Position numbers and translations under genes: made by a program. Shown here piece after piece: positions 53,334 to 63,082 of a stretch of DNA of 64,000 nucleotides (positions within the stretch are counted from its first letter, which is position 1; each line of letters starts with the position of its first letter). The notes beneath the pieces were generated by a model. The model had not been told where the DNA came from and did not search any database. It was given only the letters and a program-made list of their open reading frames with translations. This DNA comes from Bacteroidota bacterium (GTDB taxonomy: Bacteria; Bacteroidota; Bacteroidia; Cytophagales; Cyclobacteriaceae). The stretch spans positions 1 to 64,000 of the forward strand of contig JAFDYX010000009.1 in assembly GCA_018267215.1 (NCBI GenBank). Direction: 5' to 3'.

Positions 53334-53975
53334 TTGACACCAATAACTGACATACGAAAAGATTATTCAAAATCCTCACTCGATATTTCCTCGATAGACG
53401 CAGACCCCATGCGCCAATTTGGTAAATGGTTTGAGGAAGCCGTTGCTGCCAACCACCCCGAGCCCAATGCACTCACGCTTTCTACGGTATCGGCCGATGG
53501 CAGGCCTTCGGCAAGAATTGTGTTACTGAAGGGTATTGAGAATAAAAAATTCATTTTCTACACCAACTATCAAAGTCAAAAAGGAAAAGAATTAGATAAT
53601 AACCCAGCCTGTGCCTTGACTTTTTTTTGGCCTGCATTAGAGCGGCAGGTGCGGGTGGAAGGTATTGTAGGCCGCTGCAGTGAGGAGACCTCATTGACCT
53701 ATTTTCAAAGTCGTCCGTACGAAAGCCAAATTGGTGCCTGGGCATCGCCTCAAAGCACTGTCATTGCCAACCGCAACATACTGGAAGAACGAGTTCGCCA
53801 ACTTCATAAAAAATATGAAGGAAAAGAAAAGCTGCCCAAACCCAAGCAGTGGGGAGGCTTTGAAGTTGATCCCTTAAAAATTGAATTCTGGCAGGGGCGC
53901 CCAAGCCGTTTGCACGACCGCATCGTGTTTACCAAAATAGACGGGCAGTGGCAAATACACCGGTTGGCTCCATAA
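53334..53975 (+). CDS. pdxH: Pyridoxamine 5'-phosphate oxidase
   Basis: A 213-residue FMN enzyme making pyridoxal phosphate. The FMN/PLP motifs are present: RPSARIVLLKG, FYTNYQSQKGKEL, the AWASPQS region and the C-terminal EFWQGRPSRLHDRIVF. The start is a TTG at 53334; no ATG precedes the conserved N-terminal segment ITDIRKDYSKSSL, so TTG usage is well supported. Confidence 0.94.
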   Translation: MTPITDIRKDYSKSSLDISSIDADPMRQFGKWFEEAVAANHPEPNALTLSTVSADGRPSARIVLLKGIENKKFIFYTNYQSQKGKELDNNPACALTFFWPALERQVRVEGIVGRCSEETSLTYFQSRPYESQIGAWASPQSTVIANRNILEERVRQLHKKYEGKEKLPKPKQWGGFEVDPLKIEFWQGRPSRLHDRIVFTKIDGQWQIHRLAP

Positions 53976-53981
53976 CATCTC

Positions 53982-54701
53982 TCAAATCAGGTGGAATAAA
54001 TTTTCTACCCCGAGGTGGTGATCAATCGTAAATCCCTCGCCATACTTTACGCCAATAGAATAACCAAGTTCGTGCCCTCGCGATTCGATCAGTTTTAAAA
54101 AACCGGGGTTAGAAATAAAAGTTTCCGGTTCGCTGCTATCAGGATTATGGAACTGCGATTTAAAAGCCTTGAGTGCATTCATTTTTGTTGCCCAAAAATC
54201 TGACACATCTACTACAAAATCGGGTTTGATGTATTGGCTTTGGATGAAATGAAATACAGACCGAGGCCGCCACTCCTGTTGCTCCTCTCCCGCTTGCGTT
54301 GTGGTTGCTATCTTTTTAAGGCCTGCTAGAAAACAACACGTGCGCACCAGCTCGGCTGCCCGGCCATGGTCGGGGTGGCGGTCGGTAACAGCATTTGTTA
54401 AAATAATTTGAGGTTGATATTTTCTAATGGCTGAGATAATCTTCAGTTTTTCTTCTTCCGCGTTACCAAAAAATCCGTCTCGAAGGTTCAGGTTTTCGCG
54501 AACAGTCAGCCCGAGTATTTTGGCCGCTTCGGTTGCTTCTTTTTCGCGTATTTCCGGTGTACCCCGAGTGCCTAACTCACCACGGGTCAGGTCAATCACG
54601 CCTGCTTTATAGCCCAAAGAAATATGCTTGGCCAACGTAGCGGCACAACTTATTTCTGCATCGTCCGGGTGGGCACATAATGCGAGGATATCCAGTTTCA
54701 T
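53982..54701 (-). CDS. bshB1: Bacillithiol biosynthesis deacetylase BshB1
   Basis: A 239-residue LmbE-family zinc deacetylase that removes acetyl from GlcNAc-malate. The zinc motif AHPDDAE, the LTRGELGTRGTPEIREKE segment specific to BshB1 and DRHPDHGRAAELV are present. It lies eight bases downstream of trxB on the same strand, a thiol-redox grouping. Confidence 0.94.
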   Translation of the reverse strand: MKLDILALCAHPDDAEISCAATLAKHISLGYKAGVIDLTRGELGTRGTPEIREKEATEAAKILGLTVRENLNLRDGFFGNAEEEKLKIISAIRKYQPQIILTNAVTDRHPDHGRAAELVRTCCFLAGLKKIATTTQAGEEQQEWRPRSVFHFIQSQYIKPDFVVDVSDFWATKMNALKAFKSQFHNPDSSEPETFISNPGFLKLIESRGHELGYSIGVKYGEGFTIDHHLGVENLFHLI

Positions 54702-54709
54702 CTGATTTT

Positions 54710-55660
54710 TTACTGATGCGCTAATTCCATTTCCTGTGCGGCCAAAAATTTTTCGGCATCCAAAGCGCTCATGCAGCCGGTGCCGGCAGCCGTAACTGCC
54801 TGGCGATAAATACGGTCGGCCACATCGCCAGCCGCAAAGACACCTTCTACATTAGTTTTGGTAGAACCCGGCATTACTTTAATATACCCGGCTTCATCTA
54901 AATCCAATTGTCCTTGAAATACCTCTGTATTGGGTTTATGCCCAATGGCGAGGAAAAAACCCTGCACAGGAATCACTCTAGATTCTCCATTGGTATTTAT
55001 ACGCACACCGGTTACACCGTGCTCATCGCCTACTATTTCTTCTGTTTGTGTATTCCAATGTATCTGAATATTCGGTGTATTTTTTACCCGCTCTTGCATG
55101 ATTTTAGATGCCCTCATTTCACCTCTGCGTACAAGCAGATGTACTTTGGTGCAGAGTTTAGAAAGATAGGTTGATTCTTCCGCGGCAGAATCGCCAGCGC
55201 CTACTACGGCCACTTCTTTACCGCGATAAAAAAATCCATCGCACACGGCACAAGCTGACACACCCCGGTTGGCAAAAGTTGTTTCGGAAGGAATGCCAAG
55301 ATATTTGGCAGAAGCACCGGTGGCTACAATCACCGACTCAGCTTCCAGCACCTGCTTGCCATCCACGGTAACTTTTAACGGATACGATGAGAAATCTACA
55401 GCGGTAATCTGTGCAAAATGCACTTTCGTGCCAAAGCGCTCTGCTTGCTTTTGCAAATCCATCATCATCTGCGGGCCGTTGATCCCCTCCGGATAGCCAG
55501 GAAAATTTTCTACGTCATTGGTGGTCGTTAATTGCCCACCTGGTTGACTTCCTGTGTACAAAACAGGTTTTAGACTTGCTCTGGCTGCATAGACAGCAGC
55601 GGTATAGCCTGCTGGCCCCGACCCGATAATTAAGACCTTAATTTTTTCAGTATTTTCCAT
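54710..55660 (-). CDS. trxB: Thioredoxin reductase
   Basis: A 316-residue flavoprotein: FAD motif GSGPAGYTAAVYAARA, redox-active CAVC, NADPH motif GAGDSAAEE and C-terminal FAAGDVADR. The ATG at 55660 is chosen over a TTG two codons upstream. Confidence 0.95.
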   Translation of the reverse strand: MENTEKIKVLIIGSGPAGYTAAVYAARASLKPVLYTGSQPGGQLTTTNDVENFPGYPEGINGPQMMMDLQKQAERFGTKVHFAQITAVDFSSYPLKVTVDGKQVLEAESVIVATGASAKYLGIPSETTFANRGVSACAVCDGFFYRGKEVAVVGAGDSAAEESTYLSKLCTKVHLLVRRGEMRASKIMQERVKNTPNIQIHWNTQTEEIVGDEHGVTGVRINTNGESRVIPVQGFFLAIGHKPNTEVFQGQLDLDEAGYIKVMPGSTKTNVEGVFAAGDVADRIYRQAVTAAGTGCMSALDAEKFLAAQEMELAHQ

Positions 55661-55675
55661 AACCAAATCTTTTTA

Positions 55676-55707
55676 AGACAAAAAAGGCCTCAAAGAAAGA
55701 GACCTTT
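55676..55707 (-). terminator. Intrinsic terminator of rpoD
   Basis: The minus strand reads AAAGGTCTC, a 7-base loop, GAGGCCTTT, then TTTTG: a nine-pair stem with one G-U and a T run, 25 bases past the rpoD stop. Confidence 0.75.
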
Positions 55708-55731
55708 ATATTTCTGTATTTGATAACACTT

Positions 55732-56595
55732 TTAACCCAAGTAAGGTTTCAAGGCCTTGCTCCGGCTGGTGTGACGTAGCCTGCGGATAGCTTTTTCTTT
55801 GATTTGTCTTACCCGTTCGCGTGTCAGACTAAATTTCTCGCCAATCTCTTCCAGTGTCATGGCATGCTCTCCATTGAGGCCAAAATATAAGGTGATAACA
55901 TCCGCTTCGCGTTGCGTAAGGGTTGACAAAGCACGTTGCACTTCTCTGCGTAGCGAGTCGGTAATCAACCCTGAGTCGGGTGTTTCTTCGCTATCATTTT
56001 CTAATACATCCAACAAACTATTTTCTTCGCCCTGCACAAAGGGAGCGTCCATGGAAACATGGCGGCCAGAAATTTTCATGGTGTCCACTACTTCGGCTGT
56101 GGTTACTTCCAACACTTCGGCTAATTCTTCGGGCGAAGGCTCGCGCTCGTACTTCTGCTCCAATTCGGAAAATGTTTTCGAAATTTTGTTGAGCGACCCA
56201 ACGCGGTTTAGCGGCAAACGTACAATGCGAGACTGTTCAGCTAGTGCTTGCAGAATAGATTGGCGTATCCACCACACTGCATAGGATATAAATTTGAAAC
56301 CACGTGTTTCATCAAATCGTTGAGCCGCTTTAATCAGGCCCAAGTTGCCTTCGTTAATCAAATCGCCTAACGACAAGCCTTGGTTTTGGTATTGCTTGGC
56401 CACAGAAACCACAAAACGCAAGTTGGCTTTTGTCAGTTTTTCCAAAGCAATCTGATCGCCTTCTTTAATACGTTTGGCCAACTCCACCTCTTCATCAGGC
56501 GTGAGCAAATCTACCTTACCGATTTCCTGAAGGTATTTATCCAGCGATTGACTTTCGCGGTTGGTTATTTGCTTGCTGATCTTTAGTTGTCTCAT
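55732..56595 (-). CDS. rpoD: Primary sigma-70 factor, short Bacteroidota form
   Basis: A 287-residue sigma factor lacking region 1.1. Region 1.2 ([14 protein letters not shown]) and region 2 ([44 protein letters not shown]) are followed by region 3 and region 4 with the helix-turn-helix [20 protein letters not shown]. It should direct the TAnnTTTG promoters seen across the window. Confidence 0.95.
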   Translation of the reverse strand: MRQLKISKQITNRESQSLDKYLQEIGKVDLLTPDEEVELAKRIKEGDQIALEKLTKANLRFVVSVAKQYQNQGLSLGDLINEGNLGLIKAAQRFDETRGFKFISYAVWWIRQSILQALAEQSRIVRLPLNRVGSLNKISKTFSELEQKYEREPSPEELAEVLEVTTAEVVDTMKISGRHVSMDAPFVQGEENSLLDVLENDSEETPDSGLITDSLRREVQRALSTLTQREADVITLYFGLNGEHAMTLEEIGEKFSLTRERVRQIKEKAIRRLRHTSRSKALKPYLG

Positions 56596-56670
56596 GGTAT
56601 AACTTGCTGTCGTTTAAACACGTGAAAATTAGAAATAAGTTCCGTAAAAAATCAAGAAAATATCAACTTG

Positions 56671-58818
56671 TTAAGAAGTTTGGCTCTCTCCTTTCGCCTC
56701 CGGCTTGGGGATCAACACCTTTCTCGACAGCCTGAATTTACCTGTTTTCTTGTCAACTTCTATCAGTTTTACTTTGATTTCCTCGCCTACCTCCAGCACA
56801 CCGTCCATTTTTTCGAGGCGCTCCCACTTGATCTCAGAAATATGCAAGAGACCGTCTTTGCCGGCCATAAATTCTACAAAAGCGCCAAAAGGCATGATGG
56901 ATTTCACTTTCCCGTCATATACCTCTCCTACTTCGGGAACAGCGACAATGGCTTTCACACGTTTTACAGCGGCATCCATTACTTTCTGGTCAACCGCAAA
57001 AATATTGACAAGTCCTTTGTTGGCCACTTCTTCGATAACGATGGTAGCACCCGTAGTTTTTTGAATATCCTGTACCACTTTTCCACCGGGGCCGATTACC
57101 GCACCGATCAAATCTTTGTCAATAGTAATAGTTACGGCACGGGGCGCACTTGGCTTAAAGTCAGGGCGGGGGGCGCTCAATGTTTTCTTCATTTCATTTA
57201 AGATGAATTGTCTTCCGTCTTTGGCTTGGTTTAAAGCTTCAGACAAAACCTCGTATGTTAACCCGTCCACTTTCAAGTCCATCTGACATGCGGTAATACC
57301 TTTTTCGGTTCCGGTAACTTTAAAGTCCATGTCGCCCAAATGATCTTCATCACCGAGTATGTCTGAAAGGATAGCATACTTTTTAGTTGCGCTGTCCGAA
57401 ATCATACCCATCGCAATGCCGGACACAGGAGCGCTGATCTGAATACCCGCATCCATCAAGGCCAGAGAGCCGGCACAAACGGTAGCCATAGAAGAAGAGC
57501 CATTCGATTCCAAAATATCTGATACAACACGAATCGTGTAGGGGCTTTGCGTTAAATCGGGGAGCACTTGTTTTAATGAACGCATGGCCAAGTTTCCATG
57601 ACCTACTTCCCTCCTGCCAGGCCCGCGGTTGGGTTTCACTTCGCCTGTAGAAAAACCGGGGAAGTTATAGTGAAGGATAAATTTATTGCTGCCATCAAAC
57701 ATTGCCCCGTCAATCAACTGTTCATCCAACTTAGTGCCTAATGTCGCAGTTGTTAATGACTGTGTTTCTCCACGGGTGAAAATGGCTGAGCCATGGGTGG
57801 AGGGCAAGTAATCTACTTCGGACCAGATCGGGCGGATTTCAGTTGTCTTCCGGCCATCCAATCTTACCTTTTCATTCAACACAAGATTGCGGCAAGCTTT
57901 CTTTTGGATTTCCTTGTAATATTTTTTTACAAGATCTTTATTGATAGTGGTTTCTTCCGGAAGTGAGGCGAGATAATCTTCGATGATTTTACTGAAAAGC
58001 TCTGAACGGTCGTGTTTGCTTTTTAATTGCTTCCGGGCAACGTCATACACTTTGTCGTACAATAATTTATGAAGGGCTTCGCGCAGGCTTTCGTCTTTTA
58101 CTTCATGCTCGTACTTGCGCTTTTCTGTTTTGCCTACTTCCTTGGTTAATTCAATTTGCAGTTGGCATTGTATTTTGATAGTCTCGTGTGCCAGTTTCAG
58201 TGCCTGGAGCATATCAGCCTCTTGAATTTCTTTGGCTTCGCCTTCCACCATCAATATGTTTTCAATGGATGCAGCTACGATAAAGTCTAAATCGGATTTC
58301 TCTTTTTGCTCTAATGTTGGATTGATAATATACTGACCATCAACACGCACAACTCTTACTTCTGAAATAGGTCCTTGAAAAGGAATATCTGAAACTGAGA
58401 GAGCAGCCGAAGCGGCAAAAGCAGCCAACGAATCGGGCAGCGCACTATTGTCGCCAGATATCAGCTGTATGTTTACTTGTGTTTCGGCATGGTAATCATC
58501 AGGAAATAAGGGGCGTATGGCGCGATCTACCAACCGGCTGATCAGCACTTCATAGTCGGATAGCTTTCCTTCACGCCTTAAAAACCCACCGGGGATTTTG
58601 CCTGTAGCCGCAAATTTTTCCTGATAGTCAACCGAGAGAGGTAAAAAATCTGCTCCCTCTACGCCTTCTTTATTGGAAACAACTGTGGCCAGGATCATGG
58701 TATTGCCCATGCGCAGCACAACGCTGCCATCTGCCTGACGAGCCAGTTTGCCTGTTTCGATAGTGATTTGTCTGCCATCTGGCAAGCTGCAAGTTCTAGA
58801 AATTACTGTAGGTTTCAT
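56671..58818 (-). CDS. pnp: Polynucleotide phosphorylase
   Basis: A 715-residue phosphorolytic 3'-5' exonuclease with two RNase PH domains (second one with [14 protein letters not shown] and [13 protein letters not shown]), a linker helical domain, a KH domain ([12 protein letters not shown], near residue 580) and an S1 domain ([17 protein letters not shown]). It lies behind rpsO, as in many bacteria. A five-pair hairpin (GGGCT/AGCCC, 58831-58843) lies in its leader. Confidence 0.96.
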   Translation of the reverse strand: MKPTVISRTCSLPDGRQITIETGKLARQADGSVVLRMGNTMILATVVSNKEGVEGADFLPLSVDYQEKFAATGKIPGGFLRREGKLSDYEVLISRLVDRAIRPLFPDDYHAETQVNIQLISGDNSALPDSLAAFAASAALSVSDIPFQGPISEVRVVRVDGQYIINPTLEQKEKSDLDFIVAASIENILMVEGEAKEIQEADMLQALKLAHETIKIQCQLQIELTKEVGKTEKRKYEHEVKDESLREALHKLLYDKVYDVARKQLKSKHDRSELFSKIIEDYLASLPEETTINKDLVKKYYKEIQKKACRNLVLNEKVRLDGRKTTEIRPIWSEVDYLPSTHGSAIFTRGETQSLTTATLGTKLDEQLIDGAMFDGSNKFILHYNFPGFSTGEVKPNRGPGRREVGHGNLAMRSLKQVLPDLTQSPYTIRVVSDILESNGSSSMATVCAGSLALMDAGIQISAPVSGIAMGMISDSATKKYAILSDILGDEDHLGDMDFKVTGTEKGITACQMDLKVDGLTYEVLSEALNQAKDGRQFILNEMKKTLSAPRPDFKPSAPRAVTITIDKDLIGAVIGPGGKVVQDIQKTTGATIVIEEVANKGLVNIFAVDQKVMDAAVKRVKAIVAVPEVGEVYDGKVKSIMPFGAFVEFMAGKDGLLHISEIKWERLEKMDGVLEVGEEIKVKLIEVDKKTGKFRLSRKVLIPKPEAKGESQTS

Positions 58819-58854
58819 GATAATATGATTGGGCTACAAGCCCGTTATTAAATG

Positions 58855-58882
58855 CGAAAAGGGAACCCGAAAAAGGTTCCCT
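58855..58882 (-). terminator. Intrinsic terminator between rpsO and pnp
   Basis: AGGGAACC (minus strand) pairs with GGTTCCCT around a seven-base loop, followed by TTTTCGC. It would end most rpsO transcripts before pnp. Confidence 0.75.
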
Positions 58883-58900
58883 GATAGATTATTGTTAAAA

Positions 58901-59176
58901 TTATTTTCTAAGATCTAACTCGGTCAGCAAAGAACGATAGCGGTTGATGTCATTCCGCTGGAGATAGTTGAGCAATCTTTTGCGTTTGCCTACTAACCTC
59001 AATAAACCCTGCTGGGTTGCAAAATCCTTTTTATTTTGCTGTAAGTGTTTTGTTAAGTGGTTGATCCGGTGGGTAAACAGGGCAACTTGTGACTCTGGAG
59101 AACCTGTGTCCGTCTTTTTCTTGGCAAAACTGTGTTTGCTGAACAACTCTTGTTTTACGGCTGTTGTTAAATACAT
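58901..59176 (-). CDS. rpsO: 30S ribosomal protein S15
   Basis: A 91-residue S15 of normal length with the TGSPESQVALFTHRINHLT and RRLV-like LRLVGKRKRLLNYL segments. It has a near-perfect promoter directly upstream and a terminator downstream. Confidence 0.97.
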   Translation of the reverse strand: MYLTTAVKQELFSKHSFAKKKTDTGSPESQVALFTHRINHLTKHLQQNKKDFATQQGLLRLVGKRKRLLNYLQRNDINRYRSLLTELDLRK

Positions 59177-59212
59177 CGCTTTAAATTTTGTCTTTTTCTC
59201 TTTTTAATCGCG

Positions 59213-59242
59213 CAAAAGTAGAATAAAAAGGCCAAATAACAA
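59213..59242 (-). promoter_or_regulatory. Promoter of rpsO
   Basis: On the minus strand, TTG (59242-59240), exactly 19 bases, then TACTTTTG (59220-59213), the same geometry as the tRNA-Thr promoter. The rpsO start is 36 bases downstream. Confidence 0.65.
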
Positions 59243-59245
59243 AAC

Positions 59246-60853
59246 CTATGCTGTTTTCAGTTTAGGCTTTAACCAGACAGGCAAGCGTTTTTTCAGCTTA
59301 TCTATTACGACACTATAAAAATCTGCATCAAACAGTCGGGCATCAGCCCTCGCTTGGCGCAAGAAGATAAACCCAAATGCAAAGAGCACCGCATTGGGCA
59401 TCCACATACCGAAAAGCATGGAAGTGGTTTCTGCCCTCGCCCATTTCTCGCCCATGAGGCTGAGAACATAAAATACGATAAAGAATAAGATGGAGGCAAT
59501 TACCGGCACCCCCAGCCCTCCTTTTTTTATGATGGCCCCCAAGGGAGCTCCGATGAGGAACATGGCGATGCAGGCAATAGAATTAGCTAAAATCTTGTGC
59601 CATTGAATTTCGAAAACACGGTACTCGTACCGGTAACTTTCAATATTAGAATTAAAGTTCTGAAGTTGGCCTTTGGCCATCCGTGCCCTGTTTAACGCAG
59701 AAGTGATCTCAGCCGAATTGAAAGGCTGCTGATAGACGCTATCAGAAAATCGCTTGATCTTGGTGCCGATAGATTTCGGTACGTTTACATGTATCGTTGG
59801 GTTCATCATAGCACCACCGGGCGGTATGGGCATCTGCAAACCTTTGCCGTTTTTAGAAGTATCTCTTTTTATGCGGGCAGCTTGGGTTGAGTCGCGGCTT
59901 CTTTTATATTTTTTTAAATCGGCCGACAGTGGAACGGAATCTTTCTTAAAGTGGTAAATAAACGCACTGCTTTGCGAGGAGTTAATATTGATGAGCTGCG
60001 ATTTAATTTCGTTATTAACCGAATCCATATCTATAACTAACTCGCTCATGTTGCGCATGATACGATTGCTGGCAAACCATTTCTTTTCGGTGCGCTGCAA
60101 ACCAAACGATGACAGATCGAAGACAACTTCCGTTTTATTAAATTTTGTTTTGCTGAATGTTTCAGAATTATTGAATTGCCCACTCATATCCTGACTGGCG
60201 CCTTCGCTATAGTTGTAACCTCTAAAAAGTTCAAGTTTCAGATATTGGTCGTTAAAGATGGTGTACATCCTGCCCGAGTCGGCTACTGTTACCTCTTTGT
60301 TACCCGACCGTCCCCGGTGATCGTAGATAATAACATCTTTTAAGGTAATACCATCTTTATATTTCTTGGCTACTTTGATGCTGATATCGGGTATGCCTGC
60401 ATAAAATTCTCCTTCCTTCAGGTCGAGTGCTGGTTTTTTCTGTTTGATGTCGTATAGCAAACTATAAGTTTCCAATGCGGCTTTGGGCACCATAAAATTA
60501 TTCGACATGTAAGCGAAGAAAGTAACACCCAGTGTAAAAATAAAAATAGGTAACAGGCTTCGTGTAAGCGATATACCCAAACTTTTTACGGCCGTCAGCT
60601 CGAAATGCTCGCCCAAGTTGCCGTAAGTAATCAATGCGGACAGTAATATGCCTAATGGTAATGCCTGGGGTGTAACAGACACAGCGAAATAAAACAAGAG
60701 CGTTCCGAGCACATCCCATCCTAAATCTTTCCCGATAATATCATCAAAGTATTTGATCATATTGACTAGCAGCAGAATAAAAACTACCACAAAAAAGGTA
60801 AGGATGAACGGGCCGATGAAGGATGATAAAATCAGCTTGTCAATTTTCTTCAT
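59246..60853 (-). CDS. LptF/LptG family permease with enlarged periplasmic region
   Basis: A 535-residue YjgP/YjgQ permease. Three helices lie in the first 120 residues (FIGPFILTFFVVVFILLLVN first) and three in the last 120, flanking a jellyroll domain. LptF/G of proteobacteria have about 360 residues; here an extra polar, Lys/Ser-rich insert occupies roughly residues 260-400. It exports lipopolysaccharide with LptBC. Whether it is F or G cannot be decided. Confidence 0.88.
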   Translation of the reverse strand: MKKIDKLILSSFIGPFILTFFVVVFILLLVNMIKYFDDIIGKDLGWDVLGTLLFYFAVSVTPQALPLGILLSALITYGNLGEHFELTAVKSLGISLTRSLLPIFIFTLGVTFFAYMSNNFMVPKAALETYSLLYDIKQKKPALDLKEGEFYAGIPDISIKVAKKYKDGITLKDVIIYDHRGRSGNKEVTVADSGRMYTIFNDQYLKLELFRGYNYSEGASQDMSGQFNNSETFSKTKFNKTEVVFDLSSFGLQRTEKKWFASNRIMRNMSELVIDMDSVNNEIKSQLININSSQSSAFIYHFKKDSVPLSADLKKYKRSRDSTQAARIKRDTSKNGKGLQMPIPPGGAMMNPTIHVNVPKSIGTKIKRFSDSVYQQPFNSAEITSALNRARMAKGQLQNFNSNIESYRYEYRVFEIQWHKILANSIACIAMFLIGAPLGAIIKKGGLGVPVIASILFFIVFYVLSLMGEKWARAETTSMLFGMWMPNAVLFAFGFIFLRQARADARLFDADFYSVVIDKLKKRLPVWLKPKLKTA

Positions 60854-60858
60854 AAGGG

Positions 60859-60866
60859 CAAAGTTA
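60859..60866 (-). promoter_or_regulatory. Predicted -7 box of the LptF/G gene
   Basis: The minus strand reads TAACTTTG followed by only five bases before the ATG at 60853, so the mRNA would be leaderless or nearly so if this box is used. Confidence 0.45.
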
Positions 60867-61052
60867 ATGCAAAAAGAAAGCCAGAAAAGAAGATAGTTGG
60901 TAGTACTTAAAATGTTTGGTTTTCATGAAAGTATCATTCGGTCACTATGCTATTGAGGGCAACTTTCATATAGAAAATAACTTCTAAAAATGCAGCTAGT
61001 GCTAATTAGTCAGATATAGCCTTCCTAAAAATAAATTATTAGAGTAAATTTT

Positions 61053-61094
61053 TTGAGTAATAAAAAAGTTATACATTTGTTAGCGAATACTAAC
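61053..61094 (+). promoter_or_regulatory. Promoter and TetR operator of the efflux operon
   Basis: TTG (61053-61055) and TACATTTG (61072-61079) form a promoter. Overlapping its start region is the inverted repeat GTTAG-CGAATA-CTAAC (61079-61094), followed by two further CTAAC units (61094-61102). AcrR-type TetR proteins often bind such TTAGT...ACTAA repeats, so autorepression is likely. Confidence 0.6.
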
Positions 61095-61122
61095 TAACTA
61101 ACAACATATTTTTAAAAACAAT

Positions 61123-61710
61123 ATGAAAGAATTTTCGGTCAGACAAATAGAAATAATGGAGGCGGCAACGAACAGAATCTCAAAATACGGAATTCAGAAT
61201 CTAACAATTAAAACCCTAGCTAAAGATATCGGTTTATCTGAACCTGCACTATACCGACACTTCCAAAGCAAAAATGAAATTCTATTAAATTTATTGGAGT
61301 ATTTTAAAAGGGAAATGAAGGTTCGTATTCAATCTATCAATTTTAAATCGACTGATACTGCTGGAGATAAATTAAGAGCCATCTTCAATTCTCAACTTCA
61401 AACTTTTACCAATAAACCGGCTATTGTTAGTGTCATCTTTGCGGAAAGTATTTTTCATTTTGATGAAAGCCTTAGTAATAAGGTTTCTGAAATTATGGAT
61501 ATGATGCAAGAATATGTGAATACAAACATTGAAGAAGGTCAGAAAATGGGTGCTTACAATAAATTAATTGGTTCTTCTACACTCACTACAATTATTATTG
61601 GAGGAATAAGAATGACCGTATTGAAATGGAAACTTTCCAAACATAAATCCAACTTAGTAAAAGATGGAAAAAACGTTTTGGAAGGAATTTTAAAAATGAT
61701 AGAAAAATAA
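61123..61710 (+). CDS. TetR-family regulator
   Basis: A 195-residue regulator: N-terminal helix-turn-helix (LTIKTLAKDIGLSEPALYRH, then FQSKNEIL) and a ligand-binding helical domain. It starts 44 bases after the first CTAAC of the predicted operator and is followed 21 bases later by a TolC gene, so it should control the efflux operon. Confidence 0.92.
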   Translation: MKEFSVRQIEIMEAATNRISKYGIQNLTIKTLAKDIGLSEPALYRHFQSKNEILLNLLEYFKREMKVRIQSINFKSTDTAGDKLRAIFNSQLQTFTNKPAIVSVIFAESIFHFDESLSNKVSEIMDMMQEYVNTNIEEGQKMGAYNKLIGSSTLTTIIIGGIRMTVLKWKLSKHKSNLVKDGKNVLEGILKMIEK

Positions 61711-61731
61711 ACTAAAAAAAATTATCTTATT

Positions 61732-63057
61732 ATGTTAGTGAATACTCACAAACTCATTTTTACTCTACTGATTGTTTTCGGGTGGAATACCGTTCAGGCA
61801 CAGGAAGTTTGGACTTTGAAACAATGTATTGATACGGCACAGGTTTATAACAAGACCTTACAAATAAATCGGAATAATATCAGCATCAGTGAACAAAGGA
61901 AGAAAGAAGCACAAGCTAATCTTATTCCGAAAGTTACTGCCAATGCGGATTACAAATATTTTATGGAATTGCCTACACAGTTGATGCCGATGAATGCTCT
62001 CAATCCACAAGCACCCGAAGGGCAATTTAGAAATCTTCAATTTGGCGTGCCGCACAACATCAATGCGAATGTTCAATTAGCAATGCCCTTGTATAATCCG
62101 CAAGTGTATGGAGCAATTGAGAATACAAAAATTGCCAATGAACTAACAGAACTGCAATTTCAAAAATCGGAAGAGCAGGTTTTATACGACATTACTACGC
62201 TGTATTACAATGCTCAAATTCTGAAACACCAAATTGATTTTTTGGATACCAATCTAATAAATACTCAAAAACTATTGAAGAATATGGAACTGTTGAAAGA
62301 GCAGCTATTGGCAAAGGGTACAGATGTGAGCAAAGTGAAATTACAAGCCGAACAGTTGACTACGCAAAGAGAAAATGTGAACAATAAATACATTTCCATT
62401 CTGAATGCTTTGAAACTGAATATCGGTATTTCGTTGGAGCGAAACGTTACAATTAACGCTGAAATTGAACAGCAGCCTTTATTAGAAAATAATACAGCAA
62501 ACATTTTGGATTTGAAAATAATTCAGACACAAAACAAACTGTTGAACAGCGAACTGAGTACACTGAACAAATCACGGTTTCTGCCCTCGTTGAATTTGAT
62601 TGCTTCTTATGGTACAACAGGCTTTGGCTACGATAAAACACCAAACGATTTTCTGAAATTCTATCCAGTAAGTTTTGCGGGATTACAATTGTCTTATCCC
62701 TTATTCAACGGAACGGTTACACAAAGAAAAATCAATCAAAAGAAATTAGAGATTTCTAACAATGAATTGCAATCCAAATTGATTTCTGAAAAGAACACGA
62801 TGGAAATTGAAAATGCTGTTAGACAAAGAAACATTGCACAATCCACCATTACCAATACAGAAAACCAAATCATTTTGGCGAAAGATATTTATGAAAAAAC
62901 GGTGTTGCAACAAAAGCAAGGAACGGCAACGCTGACCGATGTTTTATTGGCTGATAATGCACTTCGTGAAGCACAGCAAAATTACTTGGCAGCAGTTATT
63001 GATTATCTGAAAGCAGATTTGGAGATTAAAAAACTAACGGGAGCAATTAAAAATTAA
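61732..63057 (+). CDS. TolC-family outer membrane efflux channel
   Basis: A 441-residue TolC-type protein with a signal peptide (ends VQAQE) and two long helical hairpins (NNISISEQRKKEAQANLIPK early, KQGTATLTDVLLADNALREA late). It is distinct from the TolC at 20.9 kb, and its sequence is markedly more AT-rich. It is the second gene of the TetR-TolC-adaptor operon. Confidence 0.92.
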   Translation: MLVNTHKLIFTLLIVFGWNTVQAQEVWTLKQCIDTAQVYNKTLQINRNNISISEQRKKEAQANLIPKVTANADYKYFMELPTQLMPMNALNPQAPEGQFRNLQFGVPHNINANVQLAMPLYNPQVYGAIENTKIANELTELQFQKSEEQVLYDITTLYYNAQILKHQIDFLDTNLINTQKLLKNMELLKEQLLAKGTDVSKVKLQAEQLTTQRENVNNKYISILNALKLNIGISLERNVTINAEIEQQPLLENNTANILDLKIIQTQNKLLNSELSTLNKSRFLPSLNLIASYGTTGFGYDKTPNDFLKFYPVSFAGLQLSYPLFNGTVTQRKINQKKLEISNNELQSKLISEKNTMEIENAVRQRNIAQSTITNTENQIILAKDIYEKTVLQQKQGTATLTDVLLADNALREAQQNYLAAVIDYLKADLEIKKLTGAIKN

Positions 63058-63082
63058 AAGTGAAAAATTAAAAGTTAAGAAT

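Noticed and set aside
58831..58843. pnp leader hairpin as an RNase III autoregulation site
   Set aside because: The stem is only five pairs and the leader is short; there is no further support.
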